64,000 nucleotides of DNA from Rhodobacter sp. Its GTDB lineage: Bacteria > Pseudomonadota > Alphaproteobacteria > Rhodobacterales > Rhodobacteraceae. Positions 26,301 to 34,361 of the stretch are shown in pieces (the first letter of the stretch is position 1; every line of letters starts with the position of its first letter). The notes under the pieces were generated by a model. The model worked only from the letters and a program-made list of their open reading frames with translations, was not told the origin of the DNA and searched no databases. A program made the translations under genes and the position numbers. The DNA lies in the NCBI GenBank assembly GCA_027490955.1, contig JAIXXB010000015.1:78405-142404 (forward strand), in the 5' to 3' direction.

Positions 26301-28786
26301 CTGGCGACGCTGACACCGACGAATTGCGGTTTATCGGAACAGTCGCAGGCACGCTGACCCTATCCACTGGCGTTGTGGTCGAACGCGTGGTGATCGGCAC
26401 GGGCCTTGGCGCTTTGGCGGTGTCTACGGGCACTGCTGCAATCAATGTCGATGCCTCTCGGCTAGAGGAATCTGTCACCTTGATCGGCAACGCAGGTGCC
26501 AATCGGCTGATCGCCACCTTTAATGACGACACGCTAGTGGGCGGCGCGGGCAATGACACGCTGATCGGCGGCGAAGGGGATGACTCGCTGGTGGGGGGCG
26601 ATGGCATTGATATTGTCAGCTTTGCGGATGCCAGCGATGATCTGAACCTTGCGCTGACATCCAGCCTTCTGATCGCGGGCGAAGAAGGAAACGACACGAT
26701 ATCAGGTTTCGAAGGGCTGGAAGGCGGGTCAGGCGATGACACGCTGGCGGGCACGGCGGGCAACGATATTCTGATCGGCGGCGCGGGGGATGATGTTTTG
26801 ATCGGCGCTGCTGGCAATGATACGCTGACTGGCGGTTTGGGCGATGACACCGCCGATTACAGCGCGGCCTCTTCGGGCGTGTCGGTAAACCTGTCGCTGG
26901 CAACGGCGCAGAATGTCGGCGGCGGTGCTGGCACCGATGTGCTGACGGGCATTGAAAACCTGAAAGGTTCGTCCTTTAACGATGTGCTGACAGGCTCTGC
27001 CGTGGCCAATTCCCTCGATGGCGGAAATGGCAATGACACCATCACAGGCTGCGCGGGCGAAGATAGCCTTTACGGCGAAGAAGGGGATGATCTTTTCATC
27101 ATCGCCAATTTTGCTGATCATAGCGCGAATGAACGTATCTGGGGCAGCTCTGGCACGGACGAGTTGCGCTACACAGGCACAAGCGCGGGCAATTTGGTTT
27201 TAAGCGATAGCGTGGATGTAGAGCGTATCGTCATTGGCACGGGCCTTGGCACCACGGCCGTTTCCTCAGGCACGGCGGGTATCAATGTCGATGCCTCGGC
27301 CATTACCAGTGGAACCTTGCACATCATCGGTAACGCAGGCGCGAACCAGCTGATCGGCGGCGAGGATGACGATACGATTGACGGCGGCGCTGGCAAGGAC
27401 ACGCTGCGCGGCGGTGAAGGCGATGACGTGATTTACGGCGGCGCTGGCATTGACATCGTCAGCTTTGCCGATCTTTTCAACTGGGATCTGAACCTTTCCA
27501 TGGCATCAGATTCGCCCAGTGCTGGAATCACGATGGGCGCGTTTAGCCTTGGCTATGATACCGTGTTCGGGATCGAAGGGATCGAGGGCGGGCACGGCAA
27601 TGATACGCTGACGGGCAGCACAGGCAACGATATCCTCATCGGCGGCGCGGGCGAAGACAACCTGATCGGCGGGCTTGGTAATGACAATCTGTCGGGCGGC
27701 AATGGTGATGATACGCTGGTGGGCGGTATCGGCAACGATACGCTGGCAGGGGGCGATGGCATTGACACGGCCGAGTACAGCTCTGCCGTTTCGGGCGTGA
27801 CAGTGAACTTGTCTCTGGCAGGCGCGCAGGCCACGGGCGGCGCGGGCACAGATGTGCTCAGCGGCATCGAAAACCTGATTGGTTCGGCCATTTTTGGCGA
27901 TGCGCTGACAGGGTCGGAAGGCCAAAACGAAATCAGCGGCGATGGCGGCAGTGACACCATCACGGGCGGCGGCGGGCTGGATTACCTGTTTGGCGGTGAT
28001 GGCGATGATCTCTTCATCGTTGCCTCAGCGGGCGATCAGGTGGCTGGCGATAGGGTCTATGGTGGCAATGGCACAGACGAGCTGCGCTATACGGGCACGG
28101 CGGCAGCCACGCTGACCCTAAGCGGCGAAATCAGTTTGGAACGTGTGGTCATCGGCACGGGCACTGGCGTCAATGCCGTCACCACAGGCACCGCGGCCAT
28201 CAATGTCGATGCCTCGCAAGTGTCGGCCGCGCTGTCTGGGCTAGAGATCACGGGCAACGCTGGCGCAAACCGCCTGACAGGCACGGCGTTGAATGACACC
28301 ATCCTTGGCGGCGCGGGCAACGACAGCATTTTTGGCGGTATCGGCAATGATTCGCTGGCTGGCGGGTTGGGCAACGACAGCCTTGTGGGCGGCCAAGGCG
28401 CGGATGATATCTCAGGCGGCGCAGGCAATGATACGTTAAGCGGGGGGGCCAATGCTGACGTTTTCGTGTTTGATTTTGCCCCTTCGGCAGGCAATATCGA
28501 CCAAATCACCGACTTCGATCTTGGCGAAGAGGATGGGTTTTCCTTGGCCTTGTCGCGGTTCAGCGGCTTTACGGATTCGGGAGCCATTCTCGAAGCGCAG
28601 TTCGCCTCTGGGGCGGGGCTGGTTGCGGCCACAACGGCAGCGCAGCGCATCCTGTACAACACCACCACGGGGGATTTGTATTATGATGCCGACGGTTCGG
28701 GCAGCGCGGCAGCCATACGTTTTGCCACGCTGACCAATACTGCCGCTTTGACCTTTGAGGCATTCTCAATTTTCGGCGATCTGTAA
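23369..28786 (+). CDS. C-terminal RTX (hemolysin-type Ca-binding) part of the interrupted protein
   Basis: Downstream of the stop, about 1800 residues remain open, counted here from a TTG at 23369. They hold two more FG-GAP repeats, an Ig-like domain (about residues 134-240, with TGETATVTFTFNE), then about 1450 residues of RTX nonapeptides (GGxGxDxL type). Nine alternating modules of the DIVSYA...GIEGLEGGSGND or ADYS...VNLSLA...GTDVL type are interspersed, with four copies of a DELRYTGT...VERVVIGTG...INVDA module. The last 100 residues (DQITDFDLGEEDG to FSIFGDL) look like a type I secretion C-terminus. No ribosome-binding site precedes the fragment, so its expression is doubtful unless the stop is bypassed. 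Confidence 0.75.
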   Translation: MNLNGTNGFRLFGTTQMDYAGFSVSSAGDVDGDGLDDLMISAKFGANAVATGAVYIVYGRKTPFEFNIPLSGLQGTNGFKINGEGNQDLFGEPVASAGDINNDGLGDLIIGARYADPNGENSGAAYVIFGMNAGPRLHSITLNDADGTLNTGETATVTFTFNERVGQLPLAAITARHGALSNLATADNGLTWTATFTPNTGVVSNASTISVDLTQVQDLAGNAGTGSYTSMNFSMATNGGNDSITGTAGQDLLYGGAGQDTLTGLAGADLLYGGLGNDSLLGDDGDDWLFGGAGNDTLNGGAGIDEVSYEDTAASVAVNLSLAAAQDTRGAGRDVLIGIENLRGGSFADTLTGNAGENYLTGNDGNDSLSGLAGNDTLVGDRGDDTLDAGLGDDLVLGELDNDLIYGGVGSDTLEGGAGNDTLNGDVGNDVLTANIGDDRLSGGVGNDTLGGGSGNDTISGDVGDDQIDGGTDRDVIYGGVGNDTLAGGAGHDTLYGGIGVDFVSYATVSESLTLSLATSTIEGGEQGTDRLFEIEGLIGGSGNDTITGSATADIILGGEGDDSIAGAGGNDTLTGGAGADTLLGGLGNDLFLLSAQGDHSAGEVIDGNEGSDELRFTATSAATLTLTSGVIVERVVIGTGTAASAVTTGTTEINVDARANSSGLAIIGNDGANILLGGTGADSLSGGAGNDTLQGGRATIADTLVGGAGVDIISYAGEENGLNVTLVANGIITVTGYGSDSVSGIEGVEGGSGNDTLTGDAGGNILRGGNGADILYGGFGNDTLVGGDGDDTLFGGDGLDIVSYASINTNLTLSLISPSLEGGETGRDTFNGIEGLEGGSANDSITGNGLANLLIGGAGDDILVGDAGNDTLIGGAGRDFADYSGAALGVTVNLSLTTAQSIGGGLGTDVLIGIEDLAGTDSTDALTGSAEGNLIEGRGGDDTITGGAGADDLYGGSENDLFIIANFSDHSLNESISGDADTDELRFIGTVAGTLTLSTGVVVERVVIGTGLGALAVSTGTAAINVDASRLEESVTLIGNAGANRLIATFNDDTLVGGAGNDTLIGGEGDDSLVGGDGIDIVSFADASDDLNLALTSSLLIAGEEGNDTISGFEGLEGGSGDDTLAGTAGNDILIGGAGDDVLIGAAGNDTLTGGLGDDTADYSAASSGVSVNLSLATAQNVGGGAGTDVLTGIENLKGSSFNDVLTGSAVANSLDGGNGNDTITGCAGEDSLYGEEGDDLFIIANFADHSANERIWGSSGTDELRYTGTSAGNLVLSDSVDVERIVIGTGLGTTAVSSGTAGINVDASAITSGTLHIIGNAGANQLIGGEDDDTIDGGAGKDTLRGGEGDDVIYGGAGIDIVSFADLFNWDLNLSMASDSPSAGITMGAFSLGYDTVFGIEGIEGGHGNDTLTGSTGNDILIGGAGEDNLIGGLGNDNLSGGNGDDTLVGGIGNDTLAGGDGIDTAEYSSAVSGVTVNLSLAGAQATGGAGTDVLSGIENLIGSAIFGDALTGSEGQNEISGDGGSDTITGGGGLDYLFGGDGDDLFIVASAGDQVAGDRVYGGNGTDELRYTGTAAATLTLSGEISLERVVIGTGTGVNAVTTGTAAINVDASQVSAALSGLEITGNAGANRLTGTALNDTILGGAGNDSIFGGIGNDSLAGGLGNDSLVGGQGADDISGGAGNDTLSGGANADVFVFDFAPSAGNIDQITDFDLGEEDGFSLALSRFSGFTDSGAILEAQFASGAGLVAATTAAQRILYNTTTGDLYYDADGSGSAAAIRFATLTNTAALTFEAFSIFGDL

Positions 28787-28809
28787 ATCAGCGCCGCGAT
28801 GAAAAAACA

Positions 28810-28833
28810 GGGCGGGGTTTGCGAACCCCGCCC
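28810..28833. terminator. Bidirectional terminator between the RTX gene and tolB
   Basis: GGGCGGGGTT (28810-28819) and AACCCCGCCC (28824-28833) form a 10-bp perfect stem with loop TGCG. On the - strand it runs into TGTTTTTT, a good tolB terminator. On the + strand it runs into TTATCATTTT, serving the RTX gene. Confidence 0.88.
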
Positions 28834-28883
28834 TTATCATTTTAAGTCAGTCCTGCGGCTTGCTGTCTTTTTTCGACCATAGC

Positions 28884-30200
28884 TTAGGGCAGCAAGGGCG
28901 ACCATGACGGATCGGACGCTGGCCCTTCGGTTGGGACAGGGCGCAGCGACAGCCCCGCCACATCCACGGCGAAAAGCTGCGCTTGGCCTTCGGCCCCCGC
29001 ACTTTCGCGGGTGAACATCAACACACGCCCATTGGGTGCCCAAGTTGGGCCTTCGTCAAGGAAAGACGAGGTCAGCAGACGTTCTTCACTGCCATCGATC
29101 AGCATCACGCCAATGTGGAAACGGCCTTGGTTTTGCTTGGTAAAGGCAATCATATCGCCGCGCGGCGACCAAACAGGCGTGCCATAGCGGCCCTGCCCAT
29201 TGGAAATGCGCACCCCTTCGCCGCCACTTGCGGGCATCACATAAATCTGCTGCTCGCCTGTGCGATCTGATTCAAACACGATTTGGCTGCCATCGGGGGA
29301 AAATGACGGCGCGGTTTCAATCGACGGCGCATTGGTCAATTGGGTCAGCGCGCCCGAATTCAAATCCAGCGTATAGATATCCGAATTGCCACCGCGTTCC
29401 AAACTAAAGGCCACGCGCTGCCCATCGGGCGAAAAGCGCGGCGCAAAGGTCATCGTGCCCTCTTGCTGGCCCAAAGACCGCGTTTGCAGCGTGGCCACAT
29501 CCATCAGATAAATCTGCGGAAAACCCGAGACGTAAGAGGTGAACAAAATCTGCCGCCCATCGGGCGAAAAGCGCGGGGCCAGCACGATAGAGCTGCTGTC
29601 GGTCAAATACTGCACATTCGCGCCGTCTTGATCCATCACCGCAAGGCGTTTGAGGCGTTCGTTTTTGGGGCCAGATTCGGCCACGAACACCACGCGGCTG
29701 TCGAAATACGGCCCCTCGCCCGTGATGCGGCTGTAAACGGCATCCGAGACCTTATGCGCCATGCGCCGCCAGCTTGCGGCGGGGGCGGCGAATTGCAAAC
29801 CATCGCCCAGTTGCGCGCCCGAAAACACATCGAAAACGCGAAACTTGACCACAATCTGATCGCCCTGCGCGCTGGCCGCGCCCACGATCAGCGCTTGGGC
29901 ATTGATGGCCTGCCAATCGGCATAGGCAATGGGCGCATCAAAGCTGCCCACTTGGCTGATATAGGCTTCGGCCCCAATTTCCCGAAACAGCCCCGTGCCC
30001 ACCAAATTGGCCGCCACCACGCGGCTGAGGCTGGCCGCAATATCGCCCGCGCCGCCTTCGTCGATAAAGGTGGGGATGGCGATGGGCATAGGTTCAATCA
30101 CGCCATCGGTCAGGCGGATGGTCAGCTCTGCGCGCGCTGGCGCTGCCAGCGCTGTCAGCGCCAGCAAGGCAAGGGCGGCGATATGGGTCAGCTTGGTCAT
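28884..30200 (-). CDS. tolB: Tol-Pal system beta-propeller protein TolB
   Basis: This periplasmic protein shuttles between Pal and the TolA complex. The 438-residue product has a signal peptide ([24 protein letters not shown]), an N-terminal alpha/beta domain (about residues 30-165) and a six-bladed propeller built from FSPDGxxIxF-type repeats (for example [14 protein letters not shown] and [14 protein letters not shown]). The length is normal. It follows tolA by 55 bases. In most relatives pal comes next, but here a terminator and two opposite-strand genes intervene. Confidence 0.96.
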   Translation of the reverse strand: MTKLTHIAALALLALTALAAPARAELTIRLTDGVIEPMPIAIPTFIDEGGAGDIAASLSRVVAANLVGTGLFREIGAEAYISQVGSFDAPIAYADWQAINAQALIVGAASAQGDQIVVKFRVFDVFSGAQLGDGLQFAAPAASWRRMAHKVSDAVYSRITGEGPYFDSRVVFVAESGPKNERLKRLAVMDQDGANVQYLTDSSSIVLAPRFSPDGRQILFTSYVSGFPQIYLMDVATLQTRSLGQQEGTMTFAPRFSPDGQRVAFSLERGGNSDIYTLDLNSGALTQLTNAPSIETAPSFSPDGSQIVFESDRTGEQQIYVMPASGGEGVRISNGQGRYGTPVWSPRGDMIAFTKQNQGRFHIGVMLIDGSEERLLTSSFLDEGPTWAPNGRVLMFTRESAGAEGQAQLFAVDVAGLSLRPVPTEGPASDPSWSPLLP

Positions 30201-30255
30201 TTTAGCCTCGTTTGTGCACGGGGTTTAACTGGGGTTTGCTTTTGGGCGGCGTTGT

Positions 30256-31368
30256 TCATCTTAACCGCATTCCATTGGGATCGAAAATCAGATTCAGCAC
30301 ATTCCACTGGCCATATTTTTCGGCCGGCAGATCATAGCCATTGGGGCCAGCACAGCGGTTGACGGCGCGGCGGCCTGCCTCGAATGCCTTTTGCGCGGCC
30401 GCTTCTGATCCGCCTTCAAAGCTGGTCATTTCAATCGAGGTGGGCTTGCCAGCCTCGCTCATTTCCACGCGCAGCGTGACAGTGGTGTTCATCGCCTCGG
30501 TCGACAGAGTCGATGTCACCCAGCAGCGGTTGATGGCAATGCGCAGCCCCTCAATCTCGCCCCCACTCATGGGCGGGCCTTCGGGAATATCGGCAGAGGC
30601 CCCCGCATCGGGCGTATCTGCCGTGGCCTCGGCCAAGGCCGCTGCAATCGCCTCGGCATCGGCATCCGTTGCCGTCTCTGGCGCTGCATCTGGGGCGGCA
30701 TCGGGGGGGGGCGTTTCGGCAGGGCGCTCTGGGCGCGCCTTGGGGCGGATGCTGGTGGTGGGGGCCAGTTGCGGTGCGTCTTCGGGTGCGGGGTCTGCCT
30801 CGGTCACAACCACGGGCGCGGCCTCTTGCGGCGCAGCGGCAGGCTGATCGGTGGGCAGAACCTCGGCATCGGGTGGGGCCTGATCAGACAGTTCGGGCGT
30901 GGCTTGATCGGCCACATCGGGGGTGTCGGGCTGCTCGTCCACAGGGGTTGCAGCCACCCGGTCCATCGGGCGCGGCGCGGGCGGGGTTTCAGACGGCGGC
31001 ACGGGGATAGGCTGTTCCACCTCGGCAATCGGGGCCACGGGTGGGGGGGCATCTTCGGGCTGGGCGACATCCGCCACGGGCGCATCTTGCGGCACATCCT
31101 CGGCGGGCTGCTCGGCAGGTTTTGGTGGCGGCGCGGACGCTTCGGCAGGGGCGGGCGGGGTCGCCTCGGCTGCGGCATCAGGCTTTGGCGCGCTGGCTTG
31201 CAATGCGGCAAAATCGGCCTCGCTCATCAGCGAAACATTGGCCACCTCGGGGGCAGAAGATGTATCAAACGGCCACAGCACATCGCCCACGATCACCCAA
31301 AGGATCAGCGCGCCATGGCCAATGGCAGATGCCTTTGTCCCCGTATCCATATCGCGCCAAACGCCCAC
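30256..31368 (-). CDS. tolA: TolA-type energy transducer of the Tol-Pal system
   Basis: TolA spans the periplasm and passes proton-motive energy from TolQR to Pal/TolB. The 370-residue product has one N-terminal membrane anchor (about residues 15-33), a very long proline/alanine/acid-rich periplasmic stretch (about 60-280) and a C-terminal TonB/TolA-like domain. That domain contains GLRIAINRCWVTSTLSTEA and a cysteine pair about residues 281 and 340. The track start is GTG, three bases after tolR; an ATG six codons later (MDTGTKASAIGH) is an alternative. Low-complexity proline content is usual for alphaproteobacterial TolA. Confidence 0.88.
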   Translation of the reverse strand: MGVWRDMDTGTKASAIGHGALILWVIVGDVLWPFDTSSAPEVANVSLMSEADFAALQASAPKPDAAAEATPPAPAEASAPPPKPAEQPAEDVPQDAPVADVAQPEDAPPPVAPIAEVEQPIPVPPSETPPAPRPMDRVAATPVDEQPDTPDVADQATPELSDQAPPDAEVLPTDQPAAAPQEAAPVVVTEADPAPEDAPQLAPTTSIRPKARPERPAETPPPDAAPDAAPETATDADAEAIAAALAEATADTPDAGASADIPEGPPMSGGEIEGLRIAINRCWVTSTLSTEAMNTTVTLRVEMSEAGKPTSIEMTSFEGGSEAAAQKAFEAGRRAVNRCAGPNGYDLPAEKYGQWNVLNLIFDPNGMRLR

Positions 31369-31371
31369 GGG

Positions 31372-31857
31372 TCAGTTTCCACCCGCCGAAGATCCGCCCA
31401 TGGCGCTGCCACCCGAATCTGTCACAAGGCCAATATTGTTGAACCCACCCGCATTCAGCGCGCCCATCACGGCCGCCACGCGGGCATAGTCCAGCGCGCC
31501 ATCCGCGCGCAAAAATACCTTATCCGACGTCCGCTCGGCGGCAATGGCGGCCAGTTTTGGGATCAGTTCTGCCTCGTTCACCTCGGTCTCTTGGATATAG
31601 ACCCGCCCATCTGCCGCCAGCGAAATGGTCAAGGGCGGTTCTTGTTCGTCTGGCATGGCCTTGGCAGCGGTATCAGGCAATTCCAGCGGCACGCCCACAG
31701 TCAGCATGGGCGCTGCCACCATAAAGATAATCAGCAAAACCAGCATCACATCCACAAAGGGCGTGATGTTGATTTCCGACATCACCGCGCCGCCACCACG
31801 CCGCCCGCGCCCACGCCGCCCCGTTTTGCCGCCCGATTTAATCACCCCACCTGCCAT
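31372..31857 (-). CDS. tolR: TolR/ExbD-family proton-channel subunit
   Basis: The 161-residue inner-membrane protein has a basic glycine-rich start, a single membrane helix containing the proton-path Asp in NITPFVDVMLVLLIIFMVAA (about residues 31-50), and a periplasmic domain (about 60-150). The Asp in PFVDVML is the residue needed for proton-driven work in the family. It sits between tolQ and tolA with three-base gaps, so the subunits are co-translated. The short C-terminal serine/glycine tail is not conserved. Confidence 0.95.
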   Translation of the reverse strand: MAGGVIKSGGKTGRRGRGRRGGGAVMSEINITPFVDVMLVLLIIFMVAAPMLTVGVPLELPDTAAKAMPDEQEPPLTISLAADGRVYIQETEVNEAELIPKLAAIAAERTSDKVFLRADGALDYARVAAVMGALNAGGFNNIGLVTDSGGSAMGGSSAGGN

Positions 31858-31860
31858 GAT

Positions 31861-32556
31861 TTACGCATCCAACTGGCGCGACAGAATGGTCGAAAACTCG
31901 TCCGCAAAGGCCTCGTATCCGCCAACGATCTTTTCGCTGTCTGAATTGAGTTTGTTGTAAAACACCACGGCAGGGATAGCGGCAATCAGGCCAATGCCCG
32001 TGGCCAAAAGCGCCTCGGCAATACCTGGGGCCACAACGGCCAGCGAGGTGTTTTGCGAAATCGCAATCTGCTCGAAACTGTGTTTGATGCCCCAAACAGT
32101 GCCAAACAGGCCGATGAACGGCGCGGTTGACCCCGTGGTGGCCAAAAACGACAAGCCCGCATTCAAACTTTCAACTTCGCGGGCAATGGCCACATCCATC
32201 GCGCGGTCAATGCGCGCCTGCGCCCCCGCAATCAGCCGCCCATCATCGCGGTGACTGCGCCGCCATTCCAGCATACCTGCGGAAAAGATTTTCTCTGATG
32301 CCCCGCGCGGCGCGCCGCCGATTTTGTCAAACAATTCGTCCAAAGGCTCGCCCGACCAAAAGGCGGCATCAAAATCTGCCCCTTCGCCGCGGGAATGGCG
32401 GAACAAAAGATGTTTGCGAATGATGATCGACCAAGACCAAAAGGACATGATGATCAGCCCGATCATCACGATCTTTACAGTCAGCGTTGCACGGGCGAAA
32501 AGGGCCAGCAGCGAGAAATCAATCTCCTGCGCCATGGCAAGGGTATCTGTGTTCAT
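31861..32556 (-). CDS. tolQ: TolQ proton-channel subunit
   Basis: The 231-residue protein has the three membrane segments of TolQ/ExbB/MotA proteins: about residues 15-42, 133-158 and 167-195. The conserved segment after the first cytoplasmic loop reads FLATTGSTAPFIGLFGTVWG, a hallmark of the family. With TolR it forms the motor that energises TolA. It is the first tol gene, 115 bases after ybgC, with no clear terminator between. Confidence 0.96.
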   Translation of the reverse strand: MNTDTLAMAQEIDFSLLALFARATLTVKIVMIGLIIMSFWSWSIIIRKHLLFRHSRGEGADFDAAFWSGEPLDELFDKIGGAPRGASEKIFSAGMLEWRRSHRDDGRLIAGAQARIDRAMDVAIAREVESLNAGLSFLATTGSTAPFIGLFGTVWGIKHSFEQIAISQNTSLAVVAPGIAEALLATGIGLIAAIPAVVFYNKLNSDSEKIVGGYEAFADEFSTILSRQLDA

Positions 32557-32671
32557 TGTGCCTGCTCTGTATTGGGGTGGGCATTCGCCCTGCTATTGAT
32601 TTTTGTATAGCCCATCTGAACGGAAATGAACATCTCTTTGCCAAATTCGGCAAAACCGCGCCGATTGCGCC

Positions 32672-33058
32672 CTAGGATAGGGCCGCGCGCAGGGCTGTGG
32701 GCAGGCGGGCAGGCGCGCCGTTTGCGCCAAGGGCAACCAAGGTGACGCGCGCGTCAAACAGCAAGGTATCCCCGCGCAGCACCCGCTGATCCAGCACCAT
32801 GCGCGCGCCTTTGGCATCCATAACTTGGGTGGTGATGGTCAACTGGTCATCGAATTTCGCGGGGGTCAGGTAATCTGCCGTCAAATGCCGCACGGCAAAG
32901 ACAATGCCCGTATCTGCCTTTAGCTGGGCCTGATCTATGCCAAGGCTGCGCACCCATTCACTGCGGGCGCGTTCGATGAATTTCAGGTAATTGGCATAGT
33001 AAACAATGCCCGCCAAATCGGTATCTTCATAATAAACGCGGCAATCAAAGCTGTGCAT
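32672..33058 (-). CDS. ybgC: Acyl-CoA thioesterase YbgC
   Basis: The 128-residue hot-dog-fold thioesterase is the usual first gene of the Tol-Pal cluster. The catalytic Asp lies in YYEDTDLAGIVYYANYLKF (about residues 9-27), and the SEWVRSLGID segment follows. Homologues cleave short or medium acyl-CoA or act with acyl-carrier protein in phospholipid metabolism. It overlaps the end of the DUF2161 gene by 14 bases, so it is translationally coupled to it. Confidence 0.93.
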   Translation of the reverse strand: MHSFDCRVYYEDTDLAGIVYYANYLKFIERARSEWVRSLGIDQAQLKADTGIVFAVRHLTADYLTPAKFDDQLTITTQVMDAKGARMVLDQRVLRGDTLLFDARVTLVALGANGAPARLPTALRAALS

Positions 33059-33731
33059 TGTCCTTATCCTTCAATAGCTTGGCCACCTCTTCGCTGTGGC
33101 TCTGCAGCGCCGCGCGCCCTGTATCTGTCAGCGCATAACTGCCCGTTTCGGGGCGGAAAAACCAGCCGTAATGATCATCGCGGGCAAGCTGGCAGGCGCG
33201 TTTCACCGCGCTGGCCTTGGTCAGCTCTCGCGCCTTTCGCGCGCCGTCCGCCAATGCTGCCGCCACGCGCAGCGCGTCTTGGCGGTAATGCGTCATGCGC
33301 GCCACCCCCACCGTGCCGCCCGTGTTTGGATCGCCCAGACGGCGGTCAAATTCGCGCAGCAATTTGCCCGCGCGGGCGGCGTTTTTGCGCGGGGTGTAGG
33401 GGGCGGGGTCTAAATGCGCCTCGACCACGTCGCCCTTGACTGCCAGCAGCCCAAGGCCCAAGCGGCGGCACAGCGCGATGATATCCTTATATCGTGCAGG
33501 CCAACCTTTGGGGCCGATGGGTGTGGCCAGATAGACCAGATCAAACATCCCCTGCCGCGCCACGCCTTGCAGCACCAAGGCCAGCGAAAATGTCAGCTTC
33601 ATCTCCACAATCACAGGCGGGTCATTCCCGCGCCGCGCCATGATATCGCAGGCCCCGATTTCGGATTTCACCTCGTATCCCTGCCTTTCCAGATAGGCTT
33701 TCAGAGGCGGGTATAGATCGGCCTCGCGCAT
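33045..33731 (-). CDS. DUF2161 family protein (putative PD-(D/E)XK nuclease fold)
   Basis: The 228-residue protein has, near its start, an acid-containing GACDIMARRG segment (about residues 26-35) and VIVEMKLTFSL (about 40-50). Together these resemble the D...ExK catalytic core of PD-(D/E)XK nucleases, and DUF2161 proteins are sometimes labelled phosphodiesterases. The C-terminal half (about 130-215) looks like a winged-helix DNA-binding region (RARELTKASAVKRACQLARDD). It is coupled to ybgC and lies just downstream of ruvCAB and the unknown gene, compatible with a nucleic-acid role, but activity is unproven. Confidence 0.8.
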   Translation of the reverse strand: MREADLYPPLKAYLERQGYEVKSEIGACDIMARRGNDPPVIVEMKLTFSLALVLQGVARQGMFDLVYLATPIGPKGWPARYKDIIALCRRLGLGLLAVKGDVVEAHLDPAPYTPRKNAARAGKLLREFDRRLGDPNTGGTVGVARMTHYRQDALRVAAALADGARKARELTKASAVKRACQLARDDHYGWFFRPETGSYALTDTGRAALQSHSEEVAKLLKDKDNAQL

Positions 33732-33734
33732 GGG

Positions 33735-34358
33735 CTAGATCCGCGCCCATAGGCGCAGCGCATGGGAGGAATCGCTGGAAAACTGCGGCAGAACAGGGGC
33801 ATAGGCCGCGCGGATGATCGCCGCAATATCTTCGCGCAGCACAGCCACGCCGCCCGCATTGGCCAAGATCGGGCGCTGGGCAAAGGCAGTGTCCGACCAC
33901 AGGCACATCACCTGCGCCGCCTGCGCCAGCGCCAAATCCTGCGCGGGGGTTTGCGACAGATGCCCGTCCATGCGCAAAAACACAAATGCCGCCTTGATTG
34001 CGCCCTGCGCGTCAAAACGAAATAGGCGGTATTGGTTGGCCCCTGCCCCGTTCAACCGCGCCACCAAAGCGGCCAGATCGGGCACCAACTGGTCAAGATT
34101 TGGCAGATCTTGCAATTCATCCCATGCGCGCGCGAAAAAGATCATCAGATTTGCGCCCAGTTCGGGATCAGTTTGGGCCGTGCTATGGCGGGCCAGCGCA
34201 ACCATCGCCTCGATCGCGCCTTTGAACGTGGCCAGCGTTGCATCATCCACGCCAAAGATCACAGGCGCAATCGGGCGGCCCCAGCGGGCAAAAACATATT
34301 CGCCTGACGCGCGGGTAAACAGCGCGGCAACCTCTTGCGGGGAAGGCTTATCTTCCAT
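33735..34358 (-). CDS. Conserved protein of unknown function between ruvB and the DUF2161 gene
   Basis: I do not recognise a named family. The 207-residue protein is soluble and mostly alpha/beta, with no signal peptide, membrane helix or metal motif. Recognisable stretches are FARWGRPIAPVIFGVDD (about residues 24-40), ELGANLMIFFARAWDELQ (about 66-83) and MCLWSDTAF (about 150). It starts three bases after ruvB and ends three bases before the DUF2161 gene, so it belongs to the same transcript. I believe similar genes sit here in other Rhodobacterales, which would suggest a conserved local role. Confidence 0.75.
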   Translation of the reverse strand: MEDKPSPQEVAALFTRASGEYVFARWGRPIAPVIFGVDDATLATFKGAIEAMVALARHSTAQTDPELGANLMIFFARAWDELQDLPNLDQLVPDLAALVARLNGAGANQYRLFRFDAQGAIKAAFVFLRMDGHLSQTPAQDLALAQAAQVMCLWSDTAFAQRPILANAGGVAVLREDIAAIIRAAYAPVLPQFSSDSSHALRLWARI

Positions 34359-34361
34359 CGT

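Larger units (their letters stand above)
22232..28786 (+). pseudogene. Giant FG-GAP/RTX surface protein gene interrupted by one in-frame TAA
   Basis: The frame from 22232 to 28786 would encode about 2184 residues but contains a single stop, TAA at 23279-23281 (codon 350). The reading frame is the same on both sides and stays open for 1800 codons afterwards. The break falls inside an FG-GAP repeat: VIIGA, stop, GADEDGTTEVGAAYVVFG. The sister repeats have Pro, Arg or Lys at that site. Tyr is common in FG-GAP repeats of other proteins, so a one-base change from a Tyr codon is the simplest origin. It is either a recent pseudogene, a two-part gene, a recoding case or a sequencing error. No type I secretion genes are nearby. 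Confidence 0.75.

Noticed and set aside
26017..26850. Proline/serine-rich - strand open frames across the RTX region
   Set aside because: They are the reverse complement of the repetitive glycine/aspartate codons, so their length and composition follow from the repeat, not from coding.
24091..28460. CRISPR-like regular repeats
   Set aside because: The periodicity is protein-level RTX and module repetition with changing bases; there are no direct repeats with unique spacers.
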